DNA of 64,000 bases, taken from NCBI GenBank assembly GCA_030263805.2, contig CP136011.1, forward strand, positions 845,735 through 909,734, read 5' to 3'. The translations under genes and the position numbers were made by a program. Positions 9,001-13,771 of the stretch are shown piece after piece. The stretch's first letter is position 1. Every line of letters starts with the position of its first letter. Source of the stretch: Pseudomonas sp. FeN3W. GTDB lineage: Bacteria > Pseudomonadota > Gammaproteobacteria > Pseudomonadales > Pseudomonadaceae. The notes under the pieces were generated by a model. It did no database searches. It worked only from the letters and a program-made list of their open reading frames with translations, and was not told the origin of the DNA.

Positions 9001-9570
9001 CTACGCTGTTTCGAGCCGAGCGGTGGCCGCAAGAGGCGTGCAGGCCTTGACCTTTTCAATTAGGTAGGGCGTTCGGGACTTCCACTGTCCATAGATGGAG
9101 TTCACGCCGAAGGTCGCCCCAATGGTTGAAGCCCTCAGGAAAAAAGCAGCCTCTGTCATGAAATAGGCGCTACTGAATTCCAAGTCTCGCCCATCAATCC
9201 AGAATCGGGCAGAGGTCTGCATAGAGAACGCGAGGATTGCCCGCTGTACTCCAAGGCCCGCTTTGCCCTCATGCTCGGCTGCGCTTTCCAGGACTCGCAG
9301 CAGGTGGTTGAAGCGTTTATCCCTGATGGATTCTGCCCACTTAACCTGCTTTTCAGTTCCGACTAACGCAGGCAGCGTTAACGGATAGGCGTTGGACGAT
9401 GGGCTATCGAACCACTCACGAATGGTTTTCTTGCAGTCTGTGCAGAACTCATTACGAGCGTAATGAAGCTCCTGCGATTTCTCACGGGCATACTTGTGTC
9501 GGATCTGAAGCGTTTCTCGATGATCACACACCCGAATCACGGCTTGATCAATCACTGATTCAGAGAACAT
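9001..9570 (-). CDS. Hypothetical protein, 189 aa, with CxxC
   Basis: Start chosen at ATG 9570, which has GAGG 8 nt upstream; the longer frame to 9615 lacks this. The protein is soluble, with one CTDC pair near residue 43 that may be structural or metal-binding. No family is recognised. Its strong promoter at 9692-9720 drives it and the downstream HTH gene, an arrangement common for autoregulated modules. Confidence 0.65.
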   Translation of the reverse strand: MFSESVIDQAVIRVCDHRETLQIRHKYAREKSQELHYARNEFCTDCKKTIREWFDSPSSNAYPLTLPALVGTEKQVKWAESIRDKRFNHLLRVLESAAEHEGKAGLGVQRAILAFSMQTSARFWIDGRDLEFSSAYFMTEAAFFLRASTIGATFGVNSIYGQWKSRTPYLIEKVKACTPLAATARLETA

Positions 9571-9691
9571 CTTTATGCCTCTACTGATCGAAAGGAAAGA
9601 GAGGACTGCAACCAAGCGGAAAATAGAGCGCTTGATTGAGCCGTCAGGAGGGCAACGACTAGCGCTAGCGGCCCCATCAACTGTTGCTCAA

Positions 9692-9720
9692 AGTGTAGTG
9701 TTTTAAAGGGTTTTTGTCAA
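9692..9720 (-). promoter_or_regulatory. Promoter of the 9001/8732 operon
   Basis: On the minus strand: TTGACA (9720-9715), 17 nt, TACACT (9697-9692). No palindrome of the recA type is present. Confidence 0.65.
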
Positions 9721-9814
9721 TTTATACCTATGCCTTTAAGCGTCATGGCTGAGGCCCTGGACAGCGCTGGAGAACGCCTCAGAAAAATAATTTGAATTTT
9801 TTTCATCTAGGGGG

Positions 9815-9843
9815 TTGCATTTCTCTGAAAGGTTCGCTTTAAT
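9815..9843 (+). promoter_or_regulatory. Promoter of tRNA-array leader
   Basis: TTGCAT (9815-9820), 17-nt spacer, TTTAAT (9838-9843). It places a transcript start near 9850, ahead of the leader peptide ATG at 9887 and the attenuator-like hairpins. Confidence 0.5.
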
Positions 9844-9886
9844 AGAACCATACCAAGCAAGCAACAACCCAAACGAGAGCAAGACG

Positions 9887-9973
9887 ATGAACGCACATAA
9901 CTTCCACCAGTATTGCATTTGCAATCAACAGGCAAAGATTAATTTTGCCAAGTGGTATGTGCGCGTCAGCTAA
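9887..9973 (+). CDS. Putative leader peptide of tRNA array, 28 aa
   Basis: A 28-codon frame with GAGAG 8 nt before the ATG and its TAA 14 nt before a stable hairpin. After Met it holds Asn x4, Ala x3, Gln x3, His x2, Phe x2, Tyr x2, Cys x2, Ile x2, Lys x2, Val x2, Trp, Arg and Ser, and no Leu, Gly, Pro, Asp, Glu or Thr. Every residue except Arg and Ser is an amino acid whose tRNA is encoded downstream. Even the isoacceptor pairs match: CAG and CAA for the two Gln tRNAs, GCA and GCC for the two Ala tRNAs. This composition is what a leader peptide sensing tRNA supply would need. The minus-strand frame over the same bases (9736-9924) has no ribosome site. Confidence 0.5.
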   Translation: MNAHNFHQYCICNQQAKINFAKWYVRVS

Positions 9974-9987
9974 GTAAGTCTCTCATG

Positions 9988-10067
9988 GCCTACTTAGCGA
10001 AAGCGAGGTAGGCAGCAAGACCGGACTTAAAAACCCCGGAGCCTACCAAAAGGGCTCCGGGGTTTTT
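9988..10067 (+). promoter_or_regulatory. Attenuator-like mutually exclusive hairpins
   Basis: Hairpin 1:2 is an 11-position stem (10 pairs) with a GAAA tetraloop (9988-10013), GCCTAC pairing with GTAGGC. The 3' arm GGTAGGC (10007-10013) can instead pair perfectly with GCCTACC (10041-10047). That segment forms part of the 5' arm and loop of the terminator at 10034-10067. So 1:2 with 3:4 (terminated) competes with 2:3 (read-through), the layout of amino-acid operon attenuators. Which ribosome position favours which state cannot be decided from the sequence. Confidence 0.55.
10034..10067 (+). terminator. Strong terminator ahead of first tRNA
   Basis: CCCCGGAGCC (10034-10043) pairs with GGCTCCGGGG (10053-10062) around a 9-nt loop, followed by TTTTT and preceded by a matching A-run. 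It lies 20 nt before tRNA-Tyr, with no gene between the leader peptide and the tRNAs. Confidence 0.85.
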
Positions 10068-10087
10068 CGTTTTGGAGGCAAAAATTT

Positions 10088-10171
10088 GGAGAAGTGGCGG
10101 AGTGGACGAACGCACCGGACTGTAAATTCGGCTTGAAAGACGCCCTGGTTCGAATCCAGGCTTCTCCACCA
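10088..10171 (+). tRNA. tRNA-Tyr(GTA)
   Basis: Class II tRNA with long variable arm. Anticodon loop CTGTAAA, acceptor GGAGAAG/CTTCTCC, T-arm TGGTTCGAATCCA, encoded CCA. First gene of the array and the first of three Tyr copies. Confidence 0.95.
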
Positions 10172-10180
10172 AATGCGGGA

Positions 10181-10204
10181 TAATGTGTCATATACGACAC
10201 ATTA
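10181..10204. repeat. Inverted repeat between tRNA-Tyr and tRNA-Phe
   Basis: TAATGTGTC (10181-10189) and GACACATTA (10196-10204) form a perfect 9-bp inverted repeat with a 6-nt loop. A further GTGTCATAT copy lies at about 10227. It may be an operator or a processing hairpin. Confidence 0.5.
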
Positions 10205-10260
10205 GGCGGGAAATGTAACGTTAACGTGTCATATTTGACCTTTAATGTTGAGAGGTAAAT

Positions 10261-10336
10261 GCAGTGATAGCTCAGTCGGTAGAGCGGAAGTTTGAAGAAC
10301 TTCGCGTCGTAGGTTCGATTCCTACTCGCTGCACCA
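10261..10336 (+). tRNA. tRNA-Phe(GAA)
   Basis: Anticodon loop TTGAAGA in stem GAAGT/ACTTC, acceptor GCAGTGA/TCGCTGC, encoded CCA. Confidence 0.95.
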
Positions 10337-10342
10337 GTTTGT

Positions 10343-10417
10343 TGGTCATTGGTGTAATTGGCAGCACCACGGTCTCCAAAACCGTTAGTGAAGGTTCGAG
10401 TCCTTCATGGCCAGCCA
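10343..10417 (+). tRNA. tRNA-Trp(CCA)
   Basis: Anticodon loop CTCCAAA in stem ACGGT/ACCGT, acceptor TGGTCAT/ATGGCCA, discriminator G, encoded CCA. The U1-A72 acceptor is unlike chromosomal tRNA-Trp and more like tRNA-Gln. Confidence 0.88.
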
Positions 10418-10427
10418 GGTTGTAAAT

Positions 10428-10504
10428 TGGCGATTAGCTCAGTTGGTAGTAGCGGGTGACTGTTAATCACCAGGTCGTAGGTTCGAGCCCTACATCGCCA
10501 GCCA
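10428..10504 (+). tRNA. tRNA-Asn(GTT), copy 1
   Basis: Anticodon loop CTGTTAA in stem GGTGA/TCACC, acceptor TGGCGAT/ATCGCCA, encoded CCA. Two near-identical copies follow at 11183 and 11781. Confidence 0.94.
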
Positions 10505-10511
10505 ATTTAGA

Positions 10512-10530
10512 TGCGCAAAAGAGTGGCGCA
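10512..10530 (+). repeat. Intercistronic GCGC hairpin, copy 1
   Basis: TGCGC-AAAAGAGTG-GCGCA, a small stem-loop between tRNA-Asn and tRNA-Cys. Near-identical copies lie at 10725-10743 and 11865-11883, so it is a recurring spacer element, perhaps a nuclease processing site. Confidence 0.6.
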
Positions 10531-10559
10531 GGGAAATGAGTAAAGTGAAAATGATTCAT

Positions 10560-10634
10560 GTTGGTGTGGCCGAGCGGTTAGGCAAGTGATTGCAAATCAC
10601 TTTTACGCGGGTTCAAGTCCTGTCGCCAACTCCA
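10560..10634 (+). tRNA. tRNA-Cys(GCA)
   Basis: Anticodon loop TTGCAAA in stem AGTGA/TCACT, acceptor GTTGGTG/CGCCAAC, discriminator T, encoded CCA. Confidence 0.94.
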
Positions 10635-10640
10635 AATGAT

Positions 10641-10718
10641 GGTGGGCATAGCTCAGCTGGTTAGAGCGCCGGTTTGTGGCACCGGAGGTCATGGGTTCGA
10701 ACCCCATTACTCACCCCA
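10641..10718 (+). tRNA. tRNA-His(GTG), copy 1
   Basis: Anticodon loop TTGTGGC in stem CCGGT/ACCGG. The extra G(-1) opposite discriminator C is typical of tRNA-His. There is one C-A mismatch in the acceptor. Encoded CCA. Confidence 0.9.
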
Positions 10719-10724
10719 ATTAAG

Positions 10725-10743
10725 GGCGCAAAAGAGTGGCGCA
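10725..10743 (+). repeat. Intercistronic GCGC hairpin, copy 2
   Basis: GGCGCAAAAGAGTGGCGCA between tRNA-His and tRNA-Tyr, matching the copy at 10512-10530. Confidence 0.6.
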
Positions 10744-10756
10744 TAAAGAGATGTTT

Positions 10757-10841
10757 GGACGGGTAGTGCAAGCGGTCAAAGCCAGCAGACTGTAAATCTG
10801 CCCCGAAAGGTTCGGTGGTTCGAATCCACCCCCGTCCACCA
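10757..10841 (+). tRNA. tRNA-Tyr(GTA), copy 2
   Basis: Class II. Anticodon loop CTGTAAA, acceptor GGACGGG/CCCGTCC, long variable arm, encoded CCA. It differs clearly from copy 1 and resembles copy 3 (11906). Confidence 0.94.
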
Positions 10842-10865
10842 GTTTGATGAGTACGGAGGCTTGAG

Positions 10866-10991
10866 ATGGATGAAGTGAGCATTGCCAGGCGTAAACGGAT
10901 TGTTGCCAAAATGCAGGCCGAGTGCCTAGGAATCGGCTTGCTGATGGATAGGCTGGAGGCCGCCCTTCAGGCGAATGGGCAAAGAAAGTAG
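10866..10991 (+). CDS. Very small basic protein within tRNA array, 41 aa
   Basis: ATG at 10866 with GGAGG 8 nt upstream, TAG at 10991. The peptide is one amphipathic basic helix (start MDEVSIARRKRIVAKMQAE). I recognise no family. It sits between tRNA-Tyr and tRNA-Lys and would be made from the tRNA precursor transcript. The good ribosome site and helix periodicity support it as real. Confidence 0.5.
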   Translation: MDEVSIARRKRIVAKMQAECLGIGLLMDRLEAALQANGQRK

Positions 10992-11020
10992 GAAGCGTAT
11001 CAATTTAGTTGTTTGAATAT

Positions 11021-11096
11021 GGGTGGCTAGCTCAATGGATAGAGCAACCGGCTTTTAACCGGTAGGCTGTGGGTTCGAGTCCCACGCCACCCACCA
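11021..11096 (+). tRNA. tRNA-Lys(TTT), copy 1
   Basis: Anticodon loop CTTTTAA in stem ACCGG/CCGGT, acceptor GGGTGGC/GCCACCC, encoded CCA. Confidence 0.95.
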
Positions 11097-11101
11097 GGTT
11101 T

Positions 11102-11176
11102 GCACGTGTAGCTCAGCGGTAGAGCATCCGACCGATAATCGGGGGGTCGCTGGTTCAAATCCAGCCGTGTGCACCA
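11102..11176 (+). tRNA. tRNA-Ile(GAT), copy 1
   Basis: Anticodon loop CCGATAA, acceptor GCACGTG/CGTGTGC, encoded CCA. Identical copy at 11700-11774. Confidence 0.93.
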
Positions 11177-11182
11177 AGTTGT

Positions 11183-11259
11183 TGGCGATTAGCTCAGTCG
11201 GTAGTAGCAGGTGACTGTTAATCACCAGGTCGTAGGTTCGAGCCCTACATCGCCAGCCA
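11183..11259 (+). tRNA. tRNA-Asn(GTT), copy 2
   Basis: Anticodon loop CTGTTAA, acceptor TGGCGAT/ATCGCCA, encoded CCA. It lies inside the 161-bp repeat. Confidence 0.94.
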
Positions 11260-11261
11260 GT

Positions 11262-11446
11262 AACCAGCAGAAGCGAGACCTTTGGGGTCGCGAGGAAGCT
11301 GAGACACGACCCGCTTCGATATGCGGCGCGGCTCGGCGTTAAGAGCAGGAACATGGCCGTCTTCGAAAGAAGCAGCCTGGGGGCAGGTCGATAAGGTCTG
11401 CCGAGGACACGAGCGTGGGCAGTGGGCTGCGTGTCCAAGGTTTTAT
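11262..11446 (+). other. Structured non-coding stretch in tRNA array
   Basis: No gene is visible, but short inverted repeats are dense: GACC/GGTC near 11276-11292, CTTC-GAAA-GAAG near 11360-11371, GGCAG/CTGCC near 11386-11403, GGACACG/CGTGTCC near 11405-11436. It may be a structured RNA or remains of decayed tRNAs. It leads directly into the abnormal tRNA-like gene at 11447. Confidence 0.4.
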
Positions 11447-11576
11447 GTAGATGTAGCTCAGTGGGAGAGCAGCCGGAAGGTTCCGGTGAGCTAAATCCCT
11501 GGCGCATGCGCAACCTACTGGTGGTCGCCCATCGCCTTGTGGATACTTTGCGCTGGTTCGAGTCCAGCCATCTGCA
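11447..11576 (+). pseudogene. tRNA-like gene with long insertion (abnormal)
   Basis: The ends are tRNA-like: acceptor GTAGATG/CATCTGC, D-arm AGCTCAGTGGGAGAGC, T-arm GCTGG-TTCGAGT-CCAGC. The anticodon arm is a self-complementary CCGGAAGGTTCCGG with no 7-nt loop. About 65 nt separate it from the T-arm, and no CCA follows. TAGCTCA in the D-arm can pair with TGAGCTA in the insertion. It is a decayed or functionally diverged tRNA; the identity cannot be read. Confidence 0.5.
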
Positions 11577-11580
11577 ACTT

Positions 11581-11656
11581 GGGGTCTTAGCTCAATTGGG
11601 AGAGCGCCTGCCTTGCAAGCAGGAGGTTGTGGGTTCGATCCCCATAGACTCCACCA
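11581..11656 (+). tRNA. tRNA-Ala(TGC)
   Basis: Anticodon loop CTTGCAA in stem CTGC/GCAG, acceptor GGGGTCT/AGACTCC, encoded CCA. It starts 4 nt after the abnormal tRNA-like gene. Confidence 0.95.
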
Positions 11657-11699
11657 TATGTACGCATGAGGGTTTTGATGCCTGACTGCAAGAGGTTAT

Positions 11700-11774
11700 G
11701 CACGTGTAGCTCAGCGGTAGAGCATCCGACCGATAATCGGGGGGTCGCTGGTTCAAATCCAGCCGTGTGCACCA
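11700..11774 (+). tRNA. tRNA-Ile(GAT), copy 2
   Basis: Identical to 11102-11176. Anticodon loop CCGATAA. Confidence 0.93.
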
Positions 11775-11780
11775 AGTTGT

Positions 11781-11857
11781 TGGCGATTAGCTCAGTCGGT
11801 AGTAGCAGGTGACTGTTAATCACCAGGTCGTAGGTTCGAGCCCTACATCGCCAGCCA
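11781..11857 (+). tRNA. tRNA-Asn(GTT), copy 3
   Basis: Identical to 11183-11259. Anticodon loop CTGTTAA. Confidence 0.94.
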
Positions 11858-11864
11858 GTTTCAA

Positions 11865-11883
11865 AGCGCGAAAGAGTGGCGCA
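11865..11883 (+). repeat. Intercistronic GCGC hairpin, copy 3
   Basis: AGCGCGAAAGAGTGGCGCA, again placed before a tRNA-Tyr of the 10757 type, as at 10725. Confidence 0.55.
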
Positions 11884-11905
11884 AGAGGGTTGATTACAAG
11901 TTTAT

Positions 11906-11990
11906 GGACGGGTAGTGCAAGTGGTCAAAGCCGGCTGGCTGTAACCCAGCTCCGAAAGGTTCCGGGGTTCGAATCCCTGACCGTCCACCA
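11906..11990 (+). tRNA. tRNA-Tyr(GTA), copy 3
   Basis: Class II. Anticodon loop CTGTAAC in stem GCTGG/CCAGC, acceptor GGACGGG, encoded CCA. A diverged copy of 10757. Confidence 0.92.
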
Positions 11991-11995
11991 ATTTT

Positions 11996-12070
11996 GGGTT
12001 GTTAGCTCAGCGGTAGAGCAATCGGCTTTTAACCGATTGGCCGTAGGTTCGAATCCTACACGACCCACCA
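11996..12070 (+). tRNA. tRNA-Lys(TTT), copy 2
   Basis: Anticodon loop CTTTTAA in stem ATCGG/CCGAT, acceptor GGGTTGT/ACGACCC, encoded CCA. Confidence 0.94.
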
Positions 12071-12126
12071 AGCAAGAGTTTCATGATGTGCCAATAGCTG
12101 CTCCGCAAGAGCCTCATGAGACTTGG

Positions 12127-12215
12127 TGTAGATGTAGTAAGTTAACATCGGTGTGACCTATTGGAGTGTCCCTCGCAAGGGGTTTGGGGTTCGAATCCCA
12201 CGTCATCTACACCCA
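12127..12215 (+). pseudogene. tRNA-like gene with aberrant arms
   Basis: Acceptor TGTAGAT/ATCTACA (extendable to 9 bp), a T-loop GTTCGAAT on a weak stem, a class II-like variable hairpin CCCTCGCAAGGG, and terminal CCA. No normal D-arm or 7-nt anticodon loop can be drawn. It shares the GTAGATGTAG 5' end with the abnormal gene at 11447, so the two may be related. Confidence 0.45.
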
Positions 12216-12243
12216 CTTTATTTGTTGTTGATTTATGTTTTGT

Positions 12244-12319
12244 TGGCCCGTAGCTTAGCTGGAAGAGCGCCTGGTTCTGACCCAGGAGGTCGTTGGTTCG
12301 AATCCAACCGGGCCCGCCA
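12244..12319 (+). tRNA. tRNA-Gln(CTG)
   Basis: Anticodon loop TTCTGAC in stem CCTGG/CCAGG. U1-C72 is unpaired, in keeping with the weak 1-72 pair GlnRS prefers; discriminator G, encoded CCA. Confidence 0.93.
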
Positions 12320-12342
12320 ATTTAAAGATGTAAAGGGTTTAT

Positions 12343-12418
12343 GGTGATCGTAGCTCAGTGGTAGAGCGCCTGGTTGTGGCCCAGGAGGTCGTGGGTTCAA
12401 TACCCATCTTTCACCCCA
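12343..12418 (+). tRNA. tRNA-His(GTG), copy 2
   Basis: Anticodon loop TTGTGGC, G(-1) with discriminator C, encoded CCA. The acceptor has two mismatches (positions 5 and 6), so it may be weaker than copy 1. Confidence 0.85.
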
Positions 12419-12423
12419 AATGT

Positions 12424-12498
12424 TGCCCCTTAGCTTAATGGTAGAGCAACCGGCTTTGACCCGGTTGGCGAGAGGTTCGATTCCTCCAGGGGCTGCCA
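12424..12498 (+). tRNA. tRNA-Gln(TTG)
   Basis: Anticodon loop CTTTGAC in stem ACCGG/CCGGT, acceptor with open U1-U72, discriminator G, encoded CCA. With 12244 it covers both Gln codons. Confidence 0.93.
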
Positions 12499-12523
12499 AA
12501 CATGCAGAAGCAGGAATAAGGCA

Positions 12524-12715
12524 ATGGGACATTTGTACTTGGTTACAGCGGAAGTCAAGACATGGCAGCGAGGTTCTTCCACCACCAGCATTAAAAGCCG
12601 CCTGGTTCGGGCGCTGAATGAAGAAGAAGCAGAAGAAAAGTTCAGGAAGCATTTTTCTACAAGCGATGGCATGCCATCGGTGTTTGAAGTAGAAGTTTCA
12701 GCTGTAATTGAATAA
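12524..12715 (+). CDS. Small protein within tRNA array, 63 aa
   Basis: Ribosome site AAGG 4 nt before the ATG. The protein has a beta-strand start (MGHLYLVTAEVKTW), a charged helix rich in Glu/Lys/Arg and a beta-strand end. I recognise no family; the pattern recalls small plasmid or phage proteins of 60-70 aa. It lies between tRNA-Gln and tRNA-Val, 2 nt before the latter, so it is made from the tRNA transcript. Confidence 0.65.
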   Translation: MGHLYLVTAEVKTWQRGSSTTSIKSRLVRALNEEEAEEKFRKHFSTSDGMPSVFEVEVSAVIE

Positions 12716-12717
12716 TC

Positions 12718-12793
12718 GGGACGTTAGCTCAATTGGTAGAGCGGCTGCCTTACAAGCAGTAGGTCGTAGGTTCGATTCCTACACGGCCCACCA
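12718..12793 (+). tRNA. tRNA-Val(TAC)
   Basis: Anticodon loop CTTACAA in stem CTGC/GCAG, acceptor GGGACGT/ACGGCCC with one A-G mismatch, encoded CCA. Confidence 0.93.
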
Positions 12794-12834
12794 TTTTCCC
12801 AGCGCGGATCCTTTCGCGATGGCTTGAGGTTGAA

Positions 12835-13167
12835 ATGACGGATATTAATCATAGAAGAAAAAACAAGCCGCAGGTTGATCGGCGCTACAACAGAAGCGCC
12901 TATAGCTCAGGTTTTGCAAGAGACAAGGATCAGGACAGAGCCATCCGTGTTGGAAAAACTGGATATCTCGACAAATCCATGCATGGCTCGGCAAGAAAGA
13001 GCATTTTGGCGGATAAAACCGTCTCAGCCCGTATTGGTAATGACTTCTGTAATGGTCATCGAGGCATGGCGAAGGCGATCAGAGGCGCGAAGAAGTTCGT
13101 AAGAAGCCGAATCAGGTTCAATGAAAACAGAGCAGTTCGTAAGCTTGTCGATCAAGCGCAGGATTAA
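12835..13167 (+). CDS. Basic hypothetical protein within tRNA array, 110 aa
   Basis: Ribosome site GAGG 5 nt before the ATG. The protein is highly basic, rich in Arg/Lys (for example RRKNKPQVDRRYNR, RGAKKFVRSRIRF), which suggests RNA or DNA binding. No known domain is recognised. It lies between tRNA-Val and tRNA-Ala and ends 3 nt before tRNA-Ala. A basic protein inside a tRNA transcript could act on RNA, but that is only inference from charge and place. Confidence 0.7.
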   Translation: MTDINHRRKNKPQVDRRYNRSAYSSGFARDKDQDRAIRVGKTGYLDKSMHGSARKSILADKTVSARIGNDFCNGHRGMAKAIRGAKKFVRSRIRFNENRAVRKLVDQAQD

Positions 13168-13170
13168 AAA

Positions 13171-13246
13171 GGGGCCTTAGCTCAGCCGGAATGAGCGCCT
13201 GCATGGCATGCAGGAGGTCGTGGGTTCGATCCCCGCAGGCTCCACC
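13171..13246 (+). tRNA. tRNA-Ala(GGC)
   Basis: Anticodon loop ATGGCAT in stem CCTGC/GCAGG, acceptor GGGGCCT/AGGCTCC, encoded CCA. Confidence 0.94.
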
Positions 13247-13255
13247 AGATTAAAT

Positions 13256-13331
13256 GCCCTAGTAGCTCAGCTGGCAGAGCGCATCCTTGGTAAGGATGAG
13301 GTCAAAGGTTCGACCCCTTTCTTGGGCACCA
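13256..13331 (+). tRNA. tRNA-Thr(GGT)
   Basis: Anticodon loop TTGGTAA in stem ATCC/GGAT, acceptor GCCCTAG/CTTGGGC with one T-T mismatch, encoded CCA. It is the only array amino acid absent from the leader peptide. Confidence 0.93.
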
Positions 13332-13344
13332 GTTTAAAAGCTTT

Positions 13345-13580
13345 GGGGATGGAGCCAGAGGTCGAGGCAGTGGCATAAATTAGGCGCCACGACGTAAAAG
13401 TCAGCCGTTAATTCTTTCAGAGGAATGTGTCAGAAGCACCCATAGCGGCCTCGGAGCGGTAATCATTCCACCGAGGTGGGGATAAAGCAGCAGGGGAAGC
13501 GTACTCTAAATCTGAAGGAAGCTTTGGGATCAAACCCAGGGTCGCGGTATTCACGGGTTCGAATCCCGTCATTTCCACCA
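13345..13580 (+). pseudogene. Interrupted tRNA-like gene, 236 nt
   Basis: The ends match a tRNA: acceptor GGGGATG/CATTTCC (7 pairs, two G-U), D-stem GCC/GGC, a GTGGC/GCCAC stem where the anticodon arm should be, then a long insertion and a perfect T-arm ACGGG-TTCGAAT-CCCGT with encoded CCA. The insertion holds a GGAATG/CATTCC hairpin. It is longer than any class II tRNA and shorter than a usual group I intron or tmRNA, and I see no tag-peptide frame. It is either a tRNA broken by insertion or a tRNA-like RNA. Confidence 0.5.
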
Positions 13581-13771
13581 ATTTAGCCGTATGGCATTCA
13601 GAAGTGGGAGGTTGCGCAAGGCAGCTTGGATGAGGGCGATGATACGTGGGGCTGCTCATCAAATTTTCCGTGAACACCGCGCCGGGCCTGCTGATATGCT
13701 GATCAGGAGGCCCACTGCCCACTCTCTCAGGATCGACATCGATCCCCGTCCAATCCTGTCAGAGATTCCCC

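Larger units (their letters stand above)
11101..11261 (+). repeat. 161-bp direct repeat, copy 1 (Ile-Asn tRNA pair)
   Basis: Identical to 11699-11859, covering a whole tRNA-Ile/tRNA-Asn pair with its spacer. It shows recent duplication inside the array. Confidence 0.95.
11699..11859 (+). repeat. 161-bp direct repeat, copy 2 (Ile-Asn tRNA pair)
   Basis: Identical to 11101-11261. Confidence 0.95.

Noticed and set aside
9736..9924. 62-aa minus-strand frame with a membrane-like start
   Set aside because: No ribosome site; it overlaps the promoter and leader peptide of the tRNA array, which explain the region better.
11055..11513. 152-aa and similar long frames across the tRNA array, for example 11055-11513 and 12233-12652
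   Set aside because: They run through tRNA genes and repeat the same translated tRNA segments (GFEPATPRL-type), a known artefact.
13345..13580. tmRNA
   Set aside because: Too short and without a tag-peptide frame ending in a stop after Ala codons; the 5' end lacks tmRNA features.
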